From the NCBI RefSeq assembly GCF_022369455.1, contig NZ_CP059599.1, forward strand, positions 1,020,409-1,084,408: a stretch of DNA of 64,000 bases, in the 5' to 3' direction. Within the stretch, counting starts at the first letter, position 1; each line of letters begins with the position of its first letter. This document shows, in pieces, positions 1 through 9,362 of this stretch. The notes below the pieces were generated by a model that worked only from the letters and a program-made list of their open reading frames with translations, had not been told where the DNA came from and made no database searches. Both the position numbers and the translations under genes were made by a program. This DNA comes from Campylobacter sp. RM5004. GTDB taxonomy: Bacteria; Campylobacterota; Campylobacteria; Campylobacterales; Campylobacteraceae.

Positions 1-2
1 AA

Positions 3-2321
3 TGCACCTGTATATCAAAAGCTGAAGCAATTTCAATGCTAAGCACAATGCTAGGTGGATACAATGTAAGAGTATTGTTAAAAGCATTAGAAAATAATGA
101 AATCACTGAGCTTGCCGCAAATGCTTTAGAAGATATTATTTTCGTTCATGATGGTTTTGATAAAGTTGCTGAATTACATAAAAATGGTAATAAATACGCT
201 ACAAAAGTTCTTACAAGCTGGGCAAATGCTGAATGGTTTATCAAAAGAGCTGAAGTTGCAAAGCAAATTGAATGCGTTTGCTTTAAGGTAAATGGCGAAA
301 CAAATACCGATGATTTAAGCCCTGCTAGTGAAGCATTTACAAGAAGTGATATTCCTTTACACGCTCAAGCAATGCTTGTAAGAAGACAAGAAGGAAGTAT
401 TGAAAAAATCGCAGAACTTAAAAAAGCAGGAGTTGAAGTTGCTTATGTAGGTGATGTTGTAGGAACTGGCTCAAGCCGTAAATCAGCAATAAATTCAGTT
501 CAATGGCACTTAGGTAAAGATATAAAAGGAGTTCCAAATAAACGCACAGGTGGTGTTATTTTAGGTCAAACTATTGCTCCAATTTTCTTTAATACTGCCC
601 AAGATAGTGGAGCTTTACCTATTGTTTGTGATGTAACAAGCCTTGAAATGGATGATAAATTTATAATAGATATTGAAAAAGGCGAAATAAGAAAAGAAGG
701 AAAGGTAATTTCTACTTTTGAACTTACACCTAATACACTTTTAGATGAGGTTCGTGCAGGTGGTAGAATCCCGCTAATTGTAGGTCGTGGATTATGCGCT
801 AAAGCTAGAGAGGTTCTAGGAATGCCAAAAGAAGAAATATTTAAAAAACCAGCTCAACCTGAAGTTAAAGTTAAAGGCTATACCTTAGCTCAAAAAATGT
901 TAGGTCGTGCTTACGGCTTAGATGGAGTTGTTCCTGGAATGTATATTGAGCCAAAAACAACTACCGTTGGCTCACAAGATACAACAGGACCAATGACAAG
1001 AGATGAGATAAAAGAGCTTGCAAGCTTAGGATTTAATGCTGATTTTGTTATGCAAAGCTTCTGCCATACTGCAGCTTATCCAAAATCAAGCGATGTAAAT
1101 ACTCATCAAACTCTACCTGGTTTTATGAGTTCAAGAGGTGGAGTATCGCTTAAGCCTGGCGATGGTGTTATTCATAGCTGGTTAAATCGCTTTGCTATGC
1201 CTGATGAGGTTGGAACAGGTGCTGATTCACATACAAGATTTCCAATAGGTATAAGCTTTCCTGCAGGCTCAGGTTTAGTAGCGTTTGCTGCTGTTACAGG
1301 GGCTATGCCACTTAACGTGCCTGAGAGCATTTTAGTTCGCTTTAAAGGTGAATTACAACCTGGAATTACTCTTAGAGATTTAGTAAATCTAATCCCTTAT
1401 GTAGCGATTAAAGAAGGTTATTTAACGGTTGAGAAAAAAGGCAAAAAGAATATTTTTGCAGGTAAAATCTTAGAAATTGAAGGACTTGAAAATCTAAAAG
1501 TAGAACAAGCATTTGAATTAAGCGATGCAAGTGCTGAAAGAAGTGCGGCAGCTTGTTGTGTTAATCTTAGTAAAGAAAGCATTGCTGAATACTTAAAATC
1601 AAATATAAGCTTAATTGACGCAATGGTTGAAGCAGGTTATAATGATAAAAATACGCTTTTAAGAAGAAAAGCAAGAATGCAAGAATGGCTTAACAACCCT
1701 ACTTTATTAAGAGCTGATAAAGATGCAGAGTATGAGCATATCTTTGAAATAGACTTAAATCAAGTAAAAGAGCCTATTTTAGCATGCCCTAATGATCCTG
1801 ACGATGTTGCAACTTTAAGCGAAGTTTTAGCTGATAGCAATCGCCCTAAGAATATTGATGAGATATTTATAGGTTCTTGTATGACAAATATAGGACATTA
1901 TAGAGCTTTAGGTGAGATTATAAAAGGTAAAGGTATGCTTAAAACTCGCCTTTGGATAGCACCTCCAACAAAAATGGATAAAGCTCAACTAACAAATGAA
2001 GGATATTACTCAATCTATGGTGCTGCAGGAGCAAGAATTGAAGTTCCTGGTTGTAGCTTATGTATGGGTAATCAAGCTCGTGTAAATGATGGAGCAATTG
2101 TGTTTAGTACAAGCACAAGAAACTTTGATAACAGAATGGGAATAGGAGCTAAAGTTTATTTAGGAAGTGCTGAGCTTGGCGCTGTTTGTGCTATCTTAGG
2201 ACGCTTACCAAATCCAAGCGAATATTTAGAGCTTGTAAATGATAAATTAAACGATAGCAAAAAAGCAAATATCTACAAATACCTAAACTTTAATGAAATT
2301 GAAAACTTTAAAGTAGATTAA
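3..2321 (+). CDS. acnB: aconitate hydratase B (AcnB), 5' end outside the window
   Basis: Bifunctional aconitase B, a cytoplasmic TCA-cycle enzyme that isomerises citrate and isocitrate through a 4Fe-4S cluster; the family also hydrates 2-methylisocitrate. The reading frame is open from base 3, and the first ATG (base 36) is internal because the conserved SKAEA..ML.TMLGGYN stretch already lies around it. About 100 residues of the N-terminal HEAT-like region are therefore missing. [11 protein letters not shown] and [13 protein letters not shown] identify the swivel domain. The cluster ligands are Cys615 in GSCMTN and Cys673/Cys676 in GCSLCMGNQ, numbered from the ATG at 36. In the first 15 bases another frame reads NAPVY, so a frameshift at the window edge is possible but cannot be judged. 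A hairpin follows the stop. Confidence 0.96.
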   Translation, partial: CTCISKAEAISMLSTMLGGYNVRVLLKALENNEITELAANALEDIIFVHDGFDKVAELHKNGNKYATKVLTSWANAEWFIKRAEVAKQIECVCFKVNGETNTDDLSPASEAFTRSDIPLHAQAMLVRRQEGSIEKIAELKKAGVEVAYVGDVVGTGSSRKSAINSVQWHLGKDIKGVPNKRTGGVILGQTIAPIFFNTAQDSGALPIVCDVTSLEMDDKFIIDIEKGEIRKEGKVISTFELTPNTLLDEVRAGGRIPLIVGRGLCAKAREVLGMPKEEIFKKPAQPEVKVKGYTLAQKMLGRAYGLDGVVPGMYIEPKTTTVGSQDTTGPMTRDEIKELASLGFNADFVMQSFCHTAAYPKSSDVNTHQTLPGFMSSRGGVSLKPGDGVIHSWLNRFAMPDEVGTGADSHTRFPIGISFPAGSGLVAFAAVTGAMPLNVPESILVRFKGELQPGITLRDLVNLIPYVAIKEGYLTVEKKGKKNIFAGKILEIEGLENLKVEQAFELSDASAERSAAACCVNLSKESIAEYLKSNISLIDAMVEAGYNDKNTLLRRKARMQEWLNNPTLLRADKDAEYEHIFEIDLNQVKEPILACPNDPDDVATLSEVLADSNRPKNIDEIFIGSCMTNIGHYRALGEIIKGKGMLKTRLWIAPPTKMDKAQLTNEGYYSIYGAAGARIEVPGCSLCMGNQARVNDGAIVFSTSTRNFDNRMGIGAKVYLGSAELGAVCAILGRLPNPSEYLELVNDKLNDSKKANIYKYLNFNEIENFKVD

Positions 2322-2324
2322 TAC

Positions 2325-2345
2325 TCTAGGGCTTAATGCCCTAGA
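2325..2345. terminator. hairpin terminator after acnB
   Basis: CTAGGGC, loop TTAAT, GCCCTAG, starting five bases after the acnB stop codon, with one further T-A pair outside. An AT-rich but not purely T tail follows. Confidence 0.75.
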
Positions 2346-2408
2346 ATAATTATTAATAAACTTTTATAATAATTAAGCCAAATCAATAAAACAAACAAAA
2401 AAGACAAA

Positions 2409-2414
2409 TATAAT
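2409..2414 (+). promoter_or_regulatory. -10 element for the 2443-6713 operon
   Basis: A perfect TATAAT about 28 bases before the ATG of the first gene. No conventional -35 is visible, which is usual for Campylobacter sigma-70 promoters. Confidence 0.5.
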
Positions 2415-2442
2415 CTCATTTAAAAATTACGAAAGGAAAAAT

Positions 2443-2883
2443 ATGGAAAGTTTATATCCATTTGCACTTATTATTCATGTTTTTTGTGCGATTATTTTTG
2501 TTGGTTATTTGTTTTTTGATGTTGTTATTTTTAGTAAAGCTAAAAAGAATTTAAAACAGGAATTAAGAACTGAAGTTCAGGAAGTAATTACTAAAAAAGC
2601 TATTAAAATCATGCCTATTTGTGTGCTATTATTGCTACTTACAGGCGGAATGATGATGAGTAAATGGGTTGGTAGTCAAATCGGATATTTTGATACTACC
2701 TTTCAACAAATTTTTATGCTAAAAGTTTTCTTTGCTTGTTTGATTTTTATCATGGTTGCACTTAGTTTAAGTTATAAATTTATTCTTAAAAAACCAAATC
2801 CTTTAAATAAAATCATTCATCCATTAGCTTTAACTTTAGCAATATTAATTGTGCTTTGTGCAAAGCTTATGTTTTATGTATAA
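2443..2883 (+). CDS. CopD-like integral membrane protein (Cj0852c-like)
   Basis: A 146-residue inner-membrane protein with four likely transmembrane helices, at about residues 5-30, 53-72, 88-110 and 125-146. The N-terminal IIHVFCAIIFVGYLFFDVV and the paired membrane histidines resemble the CopD/YhaI group of small heme- or copper-associated membrane proteins; function is not established. The start is fixed by AAAGGAAAAAT directly before the ATG. It opens a five-gene plus-strand run in which each later gene overlaps its predecessor, in the same order as Cj0852c-Cj0848c as I recall it. Confidence 0.75.
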   Translation: MESLYPFALIIHVFCAIIFVGYLFFDVVIFSKAKKNLKQELRTEVQEVITKKAIKIMPICVLLLLLTGGMMMSKWVGSQIGYFDTTFQQIFMLKVFFACLIFIMVALSLSYKFILKKPNPLNKIIHPLALTLAILIVLCAKLMFYV

Positions 2884-3292
2884 ATTTCTTATATCTTTAA
2901 TAATCTTAGATGCAATTTTATGCTTAATATTTGCTAGTTTGAGTGCGTTTTTTAGCATTCAACTAGCATTTTTTGCAAATACTTTAATACCATTAATTAG
3001 CTATATAAAACTAAAAAAATCTTTACCAAAGTTTCAAATAGCTTGTATGCCAAGATTTTTTTTATATAATCCTTTAGAAATTGAACTACCAAAAAAAGGC
3101 ATAAAAGAAAGCTTAAAACATTTAAAACATTTTAATGTATTTATAAATTTATATAAAATTTTTGCATATATTATTTTTATAATTCTAACTGGAATTTTAA
3201 TTAAGAATAATCTTTTTCATGTTAGTGCATTTTTTGTAAGCTCAATATTGATATTATTAAGCATTACGATACTAAAGGCTAAAAATGGTTAA
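2876..3292 (+). CDS. small integral membrane protein (Cj0851c-like)
   Basis: A 138-residue membrane protein of unknown function with about four hydrophobic segments: residues 1-22, 25-42, a cytosolic basic middle with ESLKHLKHF, and two near the C terminus. The frame also opens earlier at a TTG (2849), but the ATG at 2876 overlaps the preceding stop by eight bases and starts directly with a hydrophobic segment, so I prefer it. It overlaps the following MFS gene by eight bases, which suggests translational coupling. I recognise no catalytic motif. Confidence 0.65.
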   Translation: MYKFLISLIILDAILCLIFASLSAFFSIQLAFFANTLIPLISYIKLKKSLPKFQIACMPRFFLYNPLEIELPKKGIKESLKHLKHFNVFINLYKIFAYIIFIILTGILIKNNLFHVSAFFVSSILILLSITILKAKNG

Positions 3293-4481
3293 AACTATAA
3301 ATTCTTTAAAAGCTTTATTATTCGCTTCACTTTTATTATTTGTAGGCAACTCGTTTTTACTTAGCACTAATCCTATATTATTAAAAGAATTAGGTTATAA
3401 CGATTTTTACATAGGCTTAATTAGTTCTTGCATATATTTAGGAGCATTAATTAGCACTTTTGCATCTCATACTTTAATTCAAAAAGTAGGACATATTAGA
3501 AGTTTTGGTTTTTTTACTTCATTATTTGCAATCGCAACCATACTTCATATAGTGATTAAAGATATATATTTATGGGCAATCTTAAGATTTATCATAGGAT
3601 TTTCATACTATACATTATTAATCATCATTGAATCATGGATAAATCAAAAATCAAAAAACGAAATCCGTTCAAGAATGCTATCAATTTATGAAATAGTATT
3701 TTATTCAGGCTTTGCCATAGGTGTATTATTAATGTATTTAAAGCCTAGTTATAATAATGTTTTTATAATTGCGGTTTTGGTTATTTTATTATGTTCTTTG
3801 CCACTTAATTTATTAAAAATAAAGCAGCCAAAACTAAAAGAAAGAAAAAAAATCAGCGTTCCAAATATTTTCAATGTATCAAAATTAGCTTTTATAGCTG
3901 CTTTTGTTGGTGGATTTTTGATGAATGGGTTTTTTTCTATGTCGCAAACATATTTTCTAGCACTAAATTATAATATTCAAGATATTTCATTGCTTATTTT
4001 TACTGCTATGCTTGGTGGATTTATAGCTCAGTTATTTATGGGAAGATTATCTGATGTTTATGGAAGAAAAATTGCTATTTTATTTTGTGTAAGCCTTGCT
4101 TTTGTTTCTAGTGTTGGTTTATATTTTTTAGCTAGTAATAAAATAGCTATTTTTATTTTTTGCTTTTTTCTTGGAATGGGGCTTTTTTGCATTTACGCAT
4201 TAGCACTTGCAAGAGCAAGCGATAGAGCAAAAGAAAGCTCACAAATACTTGAAATAGGAAGAACGCTGATGTTTGCTTATGTATCAAGCTCTGTTGTATC
4301 TCCTATAATTTTAGGATATGCAATTAATACTTTTGGTGCAAATGCTTATATTTTAGTTTATATCATCTTATTATTTGGCTTAGGTGTTTTTACGCTAACT
4401 CAGCCAAAAATAGATGCAGCAAATAGAATTGAATACGAACAAAAACCTAGCCAGTTCGTTCATTTAGGCAATGATGAATAA
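3285..4481 (+). CDS. major facilitator superfamily transporter (Cj0850c-like)
   Basis: A 398-residue polytopic protein with about twelve hydrophobic segments, the usual MFS architecture. GRLSDVYGRKIAILF is an MFS motif-A loop and lies in the second half, at about residues 258-272. The substrate cannot be told from sequence; drug or metabolite export are both possible. Its start overlaps the upstream membrane-protein gene and its last bases overlap the FliK-like gene, so the five genes are probably one transcript. The C-terminal tail (about 20 residues) is hydrophilic. Confidence 0.85.
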   Translation: MVKTINSLKALLFASLLLFVGNSFLLSTNPILLKELGYNDFYIGLISSCIYLGALISTFASHTLIQKVGHIRSFGFFTSLFAIATILHIVIKDIYLWAILRFIIGFSYYTLLIIIESWINQKSKNEIRSRMLSIYEIVFYSGFAIGVLLMYLKPSYNNVFIIAVLVILLCSLPLNLLKIKQPKLKERKKISVPNIFNVSKLAFIAAFVGGFLMNGFFSMSQTYFLALNYNIQDISLLIFTAMLGGFIAQLFMGRLSDVYGRKIAILFCVSLAFVSSVGLYFLASNKIAIFIFCFFLGMGLFCIYALALARASDRAKESSQILEIGRTLMFAYVSSSVVSPIILGYAINTFGANAYILVYIILLFGLGVFTLTQPKIDAANRIEYEQKPSQFVHLGNDE

Positions 4482-6447
4482 TATTAACACTACTTTAAAT
4501 TCTTTAGTAAATAGCGACTTAGGACTAAAGCAACAAGGTGCAAACCTAAAACCGAATAATACTAAAGATATAAAAGAACCCATAAAAGAAGGAAGTTCTT
4601 TAATAAACGAAGCCATAAGCGAAGATGAAACTCTTGAGCTTGGCATTAAAAAAATTGTAAATAAATTACTAGATAGCATAAAAGCTAGTAAAGATTTAAA
4701 TCAATTAGGTGAAAATGCAAAAAACATTAATATTTCTAAAAATATAGCCGAAGATTTAAAGGAATTAAAATCAATACTTAGCAAGGATAAAGATTTAGAA
4801 GTTTTTGTAAAAAAGCTTGATAATTTATTAAATACCAAAATGCAAGATTCAAAAGCATTATTTCAAGCCTTGAATAATTCTGGTATTTTTTTAGAAAGTA
4901 AATTAAGAGCTAATCTAAACGAACAAGTATTGCCACAAAGCTTCTTTAGGCTAATTTCTTTTATGAAAAACATTAAAACAAGTGAGTTAAAAAGTGAGAT
5001 TTTTAAGCTTGGACAAGAGAAAATGGACGCTAAAGAATCACTTTTAAAACTTGAAAATTTTATAAATGAAAAACTAGAAAATAAAGGCACAAATACTAAT
5101 AATTCTATTATAAAAACATTTGAATTATTAAAAAACGCAAGAGCGTATTTGCAAAAAAACAATGAACCATTAAAGCTAATAGAAGTAGCAAATAAGCTAG
5201 AGAGCAAAATCAATAACGAAATAAAAAATCTAATAAACATAGAAGTTAAAAATGATAAATTAAAAACAATATTGCCAAAACTAGCAAGCCTAAAATCAAG
5301 TTTGCAAGATATTAAAAACATAGCGAAAGAATTAGTAAATAACCCAGCAAATATGCATAATAATTATAAAAAGCCAAATGGGGAAAACAATATCTTAAAT
5401 AAGCTTGAAAATATCAAAGAAATTCTTAAAAATAATCACGAAATTTTTAATAAATTAAGCGATATTAATAAAAATCTAAATGAAAAAGTAGAAATAAAAC
5501 AAGAAAATACCTTAAATAAAACTCAAGAAAATAAAACAAATACAATCACAAAAGAAGATATTAAAGAGCAAATCAAACTACCACAAAACAAAGAAGAGAT
5601 AAAAACAAGCGAAAAACCTATTATAAAAACAAATGATGAGATTAAAAATGATTTAAAAGCATTGCAAGAAATCACAAAATCTCAAGATATTAAAGAAGAA
5701 TTAAAGCTAATTTCAAATCCAGAAATCAAGCAAGTAATAAATCAAAATCAAATTATAAGCAATGTATTAAATGCAGAAAATCTAAGCCTACAAAACAAAA
5801 TTGAAAACCTTACAAGATTACTTAGTGCAAATCTAAAAAACGAAGAAAGTTTTAAAAATTATGTAAGCACAAACGAGCTAAAAGGATTAAAAACCCATCT
5901 AAATCAAGCAAAAAAAGATATGGATAACATAAGCCCTAGAAATAACGAGCATATAAGCAAAGCCGTATCAAATGATGCAAAGGCGATTTTGCTTCAAACT
6001 AGCAAAATGGCTTTAGCAAAGGATAATAAAGTAGCTTATGAAATGAGCCAAAAACTATTAAATCAAATTGAATTAAACCAAATTATTTCAGTAGCAAATA
6101 ACGAAGTTAATACTTATTTGCCCTACTCTATTGATGATTTAGATGAATCAAATATAAGTTTTAGAAGTGATAGTGAAGATAGATTTTACGCTCAAATTAA
6201 ATTAAAATTTAAAAAATTAGGCTCTTTAAATATAATGCTTGGACTAAATAAAGATAAATATTTAGATATAAATATGATGATAGAAAATGATGTTTTTAGG
6301 CAAACTTTGATAAATCATGCAAAAATGTTTAAAAAGGACTTAAGAAAAGCGGATTTGATAGTTTCTAATTTCTTCATTAGCAAACTTAGAGAAAATAAAT
6401 ATGAAGAAGAATATAAAATGAATATAGGATTTGATAAAAAAATATGA
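4471..6447 (+). CDS. FliK-like flagellar protein with hook-length-control C-terminal domain (Cj0849c-like)
   Basis: A 658-residue, very Lys/Asn/Ile-rich soluble protein. The first 520 residues are low-complexity and probably largely helical, with no clear domain. The last 110 (from about FRSDSEDRFYAQIKLKF, with LGSLNIMLGL and a helical end) fit the Flg_hook fold of FliK C-terminal domains, which contact FlhB to switch export from hook to filament substrates. That reading is supported by the next gene, which encodes a stand-alone FlhB C-terminal domain and overlaps by four bases. ATGATG at the start makes 4471 and 4474 equally likely. C. jejuni has a separate fliK, so this may be a paralogue. 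The function is inferred, not shown. Confidence 0.6.
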   Translation: MMNNINTTLNSLVNSDLGLKQQGANLKPNNTKDIKEPIKEGSSLINEAISEDETLELGIKKIVNKLLDSIKASKDLNQLGENAKNINISKNIAEDLKELKSILSKDKDLEVFVKKLDNLLNTKMQDSKALFQALNNSGIFLESKLRANLNEQVLPQSFFRLISFMKNIKTSELKSEIFKLGQEKMDAKESLLKLENFINEKLENKGTNTNNSIIKTFELLKNARAYLQKNNEPLKLIEVANKLESKINNEIKNLINIEVKNDKLKTILPKLASLKSSLQDIKNIAKELVNNPANMHNNYKKPNGENNILNKLENIKEILKNNHEIFNKLSDINKNLNEKVEIKQENTLNKTQENKTNTITKEDIKEQIKLPQNKEEIKTSEKPIIKTNDEIKNDLKALQEITKSQDIKEELKLISNPEIKQVINQNQIISNVLNAENLSLQNKIENLTRLLSANLKNEESFKNYVSTNELKGLKTHLNQAKKDMDNISPRNNEHISKAVSNDAKAILLQTSKMALAKDNKVAYEMSQKLLNQIELNQIISVANNEVNTYLPYSIDDLDESNISFRSDSEDRFYAQIKLKFKKLGSLNIMLGLNKDKYLDINMMIENDVFRQTLINHAKMFKKDLRKADLIVSNFFISKLRENKYEEEYKMNIGFDKKI

Positions 6448-6713
6448 ATAAAATTAAAAAAGCTCTAGCCTTAGGCTATAACAAAGAAAAAAACAACGCC
6501 CCAAAAGTAATGGCAACAGGTAGTGGCGAAATAGCCGAACGCATTATAAAACTAGCAAACGAAAACGGAATACCAATTAAAGAAGATGAAGAATTATGCG
6601 AAGTTTTAAGTAAACTTGAATTAGGAGAAGAAATCCCACCTGCTATGTATAAAGCAGTAGCCGAAATTTTTTCATTCATTTATAGAATGTCAAAAAAAAT
6701 GGAAGAAAATTAA
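6444..6713 (+). CDS. flhX: FlhX, stand-alone FlhB C-terminal-domain homologue
   Basis: An 89-residue cytosolic protein matching the FlhB cytoplasmic C-terminal domain: ALGYN..KNNAPKVMATGSG, then IIKLANENGIPIKED and ELGEEIPPAMYKAVAEIFSFIYR. FlhB has an autocleaved NPTH at the equivalent of NNAPKV; NPTH is absent here, as in other FlhX/FhlX proteins, so no autocleavage is expected. In C. jejuni and Helicobacter such proteins can partly replace the FlhB C-terminal fragment in the flagellar export gate. The ATG overlaps the stop of the FliK-like gene (ATGA-type overlap), which suggests stoichiometric co-translation of the two. It is followed within three bases by a copy of the 18-base repeat. Confidence 0.88.
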   Translation: MNKIKKALALGYNKEKNNAPKVMATGSGEIAERIIKLANENGIPIKEDEELCEVLSKLELGEEIPPAMYKAVAEIFSFIYRMSKKMEEN

Positions 6714-6715
6714 AA

Positions 6716-6733
6716 GAATTTGAAATAGGAATT
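6716..6733 (+). repeat. 18-base interspersed word, exact copy (A type)
   Basis: GAATTTGAAATAGGAATT, single copy two bases after the flhX stop codon and before the convergent gene ending at 6759. Confidence 0.9.
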
Positions 6734-6758
6734 TGGATTTTAAATAGCTTTCATAAGC

Positions 6759-7420
6759 TTAGCTTTTAGTGTATTTATAAACCAAATGCGAATGAAAGAA
6801 AAAGGGCTTGATTTTAAAATCAAGCTTTGTTATATCAATATTAAAATTATTTAAAAAATATTCATACAAAAGCGAATAATTAGATTTGTCCGTATAAATA
6901 CAAATAATATTCTCATCATCTTCTATTAATAAAGTATCATAAAATCTTTGATAATTTAAAGTAAAAATTTTATAAATATTTTTAAAAAATACTAAAAGTA
7001 TAAAATTACAAACACTCATAAAAATATAAAATATACTTAAAAAATTATTTAATTTATATAATTGTTGTTTGCTTTGAATATTAAGGCAGGTTTTATAGAT
7101 TTTAGCATTTTTTAAATATATTGTTTTTTCTTCTTCATTAAGCTCATCTCTTTGCCTACAACTATGATTAACAAAATGAATAAAATCCTTATGAAAATAT
7201 ATAATATTAGGTTTTTTAAACTTACAATGCAAATATCGCTCATCAAAATATGCAGCAATAATAAATAAATTAATACTAGAAACCAAAAATTACCAATATA
7301 CATAAAAACACAAAAGCAAATAAACAAAGCACTACAATGAACCAAGCTAGTAATATAAGCGTTTTTATCTTTTAAAGAAAATAAAGGCGTAAAATTACTA
7401 GAAGTTAAATATTCGCTCAA
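6759..7420 (-). pseudogene. two-part membrane protein gene split by a frameshift
   Basis: Two minus-strand frames join into one protein of about 220 residues. The first part (start TTG at 7420, preceded by AAGGAGAAAG) runs MSEYLTSSNF... to YIGNF; the second runs VSSINLFIIAAYFDERYLH... to the stop at 6759. A single missing A in the A5 run at 7285-7289 (T5 on the coding strand) accounts for the break: one added base gives an uninterrupted reading. Two pairs of hydrophobic segments (near the N terminus and mid-protein) and a hydrophilic C terminus suggest an inner-membrane protein; I do not recognise the family. Decay, a sequencing slip or slippage-based switching are all possible. The start overlaps the small upstream gene. 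Confidence 0.6.
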
Positions 7421-7563
7421 ACTTTCTCCTTATTAAACTTTTCTTCTATTAACTGTAATTGCGAAAAATCACCCCTTATATTATCATCTATTAGATTTAT
7501 AGTGACTGCTTTATATGTTTTATTCTTAGCTTTAAAGTAAGATCCAAGATATCTTACCACCAT
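7417..7563 (-). CDS. 48-residue hypothetical protein translationally coupled to the next gene
   Basis: ATG at 7563 opens a 48-residue frame beginning MVVRYLGSYFKAKNKTYKAV and ending EEKFNKEKV. Its TGA stop overlaps the TTG start of the downstream gene, and the Shine-Dalgarno sequence of that gene lies within its last codons, an arrangement typical of coupled genes. No strong ribosome-binding site precedes its own ATG, so the true start could be different or the N terminus may have been lost. I do not recognise a family. It sits in the accessory patch next to degraded genes. Confidence 0.45.
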   Translation of the reverse strand: MVVRYLGSYFKAKNKTYKAVTINLIDDNIRGDFSQLQLIEEKFNKEKV

Positions 7564-7586
7564 AAAAACTTTTTTATATTAACCTA

Positions 7587-7637
7587 AATTCCTATTTCAA
7601 ATTCTCATAATTTTTTAAGGAATTTGAAATAGGAATT
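7587..7637. repeat. head-to-head pair of the 18-base word forming a perfect hairpin
   Basis: The reverse-complement copy at 7587-7604 and the direct copy at 7620-7637 make a perfect 18-base-pair stem with a 15-base loop. It lies between two small minus-strand ORFs. Confidence 0.9.
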
Positions 7638-7676
7638 AGAAGTTTTATAATTACTTTGTTATGAGATTTATTTTGT

Positions 7677-7733
7677 TTATATAATTCTAATATTTATAAA
7701 ATCACCATTTAAATCTAATCTAAAATTTGCCAT
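7677..7733 (-). CDS. 18-residue mini-ORF with strong ribosome-binding site, probable gene remnant
   Basis: AAAGGAGAAAGC precedes an ATG that opens only 18 codons (MANFRLDLNGDFINIRII) before TAA. The binding site is among the best in the region, so the ribosome start is probably real, but the product is too short for a normal protein. It could be the head of a gene truncated by the insertion that brought the hairpin repeat at 7587-7637, or a leader peptide. It begins 12 bases after the stop of the 341-residue membrane protein. Confidence 0.3.
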   Translation of the reverse strand: MANFRLDLNGDFINIRII

Positions 7734-7744
7734 GCTTTCTCCTT

Positions 7745-8770
7745 TTATTTAAAGTTTATTTCTTCTAAGCTTTCTTTTGCTTGTTTTTCTGGGTTTAGGT
7801 TTGAATAACCACAATTATCAAATTTACGTCTATAACTACGTTTTTTCTTTATATCAGCTTCGTATGATAAAAACTCATGATTAAAAACTCTAAGTCTATA
7901 TTTATACTCTTTTTCTTTATCTTCACGCTCATCAAATTCATCAAGAAGAAATAATTTATAAATTCCATATGTATCATCTTGAAAATCAAAAGCTATATCT
8001 GTATAAAAAATAACACCTTTATCAAAGGAGATAATAGGCTTAGTAAATCCTGCTATATTATTTTTAACTACTATATAATTAGTATAATCAACCGGTTCTA
8101 ATTCATCGTAATTAACATATTCTTTAGAATAAACATTTTTTCTTAAGTAATCTTTGTAATTAGCTAAATTAATATCTTTGTGTATATAGTATCCACACTC
8201 ACAAGTTTTGTTATAGCGTATTTTCGTATATATCTTTTTGTATTCTTGTTGTTTTACAAAATGATCAATCACTACTCTTTTATAAAGTTCATCTTTAGGT
8301 AATATCCTATTTTCTTCTAAGCAATAGCCTTGCTGATATTTTTTATAATCACTTAGAGTTACTATTCTTTCATGAGTTTTACTTGAATAATCAGGTATGG
8401 TTCTAAAAAAATAATTATATAAAGCAAATATTATTATCACAGGTATTACGCTATAAGTAAAAGCAAGTTTGTTATTAAATTTCTTTCTTAATTTAAAGAA
8501 AAGTATTATAAAAAATATGATTATAAAAGCTTGAAGATAAATTAGCGGATAAAGTATAAATCCTTTGTAAAATAAAATTATTATTTGACTTAAATTTTCA
8601 TAAATAAAATAATTAGCTGCAAAAAAACAAACAATAATTGAATAAATTACATTTACATCTGAGCCAATGCTAAAAATAACACCTGCAAAAACTGAGTAAA
8701 AAGCAATCACTATTTCAATTATTACAAAAATCATAAAAAGTATTTTTAAGATTTCTAATGTTTTTTTCAT
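7745..8770 (-). CDS. hypothetical membrane-anchored protein, 341 residues
   Basis: I do not recognise this protein. The N-terminal 125 residues hold about four hydrophobic segments (near 10-35, 40-58, 62-90 and 105-122). The remaining 215 residues are hydrophilic and include a CECGYY cluster and the repeated Tyr/Asp/Lys-rich text typical of orphan Campylobacter proteins. The C-terminal domain is probably outside the cytoplasmic membrane core, but the side cannot be told. It lies among frameshifted and remnant genes between conserved blocks, so it is likely accessory and horizontally variable. Immunity or stress-membrane roles would be guesses. Confidence 0.6.
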   Translation of the reverse strand: MKKTLEILKILFMIFVIIEIVIAFYSVFAGVIFSIGSDVNVIYSIIVCFFAANYFIYENLSQIIILFYKGFILYPLIYLQAFIIIFFIILFFKLRKKFNNKLAFTYSVIPVIIIFALYNYFFRTIPDYSSKTHERIVTLSDYKKYQQGYCLEENRILPKDELYKRVVIDHFVKQQEYKKIYTKIRYNKTCECGYYIHKDINLANYKDYLRKNVYSKEYVNYDELEPVDYTNYIVVKNNIAGFTKPIISFDKGVIFYTDIAFDFQDDTYGIYKLFLLDEFDEREDKEKEYKYRLRVFNHEFLSYEADIKKKRSYRRKFDNCGYSNLNPEKQAKESLEEINFK

Positions 8771-8835
8771 ACTATAACCTTGATTGTTTTTCGTATCATA
8801 GCATTTAATAAAACAATTATCAATTTTAATATTTA

Positions 8836-8886
8836 AATTCCTATTTCAAATTCTAGTGATTTTCAAAGGAATTTAAAATAGGAATT
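8836..8886. repeat. head-to-head pair of the 18-base word
   Basis: An exact reverse copy at 8836-8853 pairs with a one-mismatch direct copy at 8869-8886. The loop contains TAGTGATTTTCAAAG, similar to the sequence after the copy at 18853. Confidence 0.85.
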
Positions 8887-9362
8887 AGCTTTTTTGATTA
8901 AAGCAAAAAGACTATAAAATAAGCTATCATCAATGTCTGAAATTTCTTCATTAATACCTTTATTATTTAATAATTCTAAAAATTTTTTTAACTCATTTGG
9001 ATTAAATATAGAGCAATTGATAATAGTAACAAATTTTACATAGTTATAACATAAATACAAATCTTTATTTAAAAAAACTTTTCTACAACTTACAAAATAG
9101 AGTAATTCACCCTTGTCTTTCTAAAAATCCTAATTATTTCAAAGTATTCATCATAGCATACAATTTTTCTTATTATAAGTGACATAAGTTAGGAAATAAA
9201 GAATTACAAGCAAAATTGGTAAAACAAAAGCAATAAATGCTATAAAACCACCTATTGAAAGACTTAAAATTATCGTAAAAAACATAACAACAATAATATA
9301 TTTTAATAAAAACAAAGCTTTAAATATTGTATATAATTTGTTCTTTTTGCAAGATCTAATCC
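8863..9362 (-). pseudogene. decayed membrane protein gene with at least two frameshifts
   Basis: Three minus-strand frames read continuously as coding when joined. From about 9350: KNKLYTIFKALFLLKYI with two hydrophobic segments to YNKKN; then, after a shift near 9170, DEYFEIIRIFRK; then, after a shift near 9125, DKGELLYFVSCRKVFLNKD and on to NSYFKFL at the stop at 8863. The last 65 codons remain open from a TTG at 9060, but protein-like sequence clearly continues upstream of it. No start codon is visible; the 5' end seems lost at the MATE gene end (9367). The direct repeat copy at 8869-8886 overlaps its last codons. Family not recognised. Confidence 0.5.

Noticed and set aside
4863-5321. 152-codon open frame antisense to the FliK-like gene
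   Set aside because: A shadow frame opposite Lys/Asn-rich codons; no start signal and an unnatural Phe/Leu/Ser composition.
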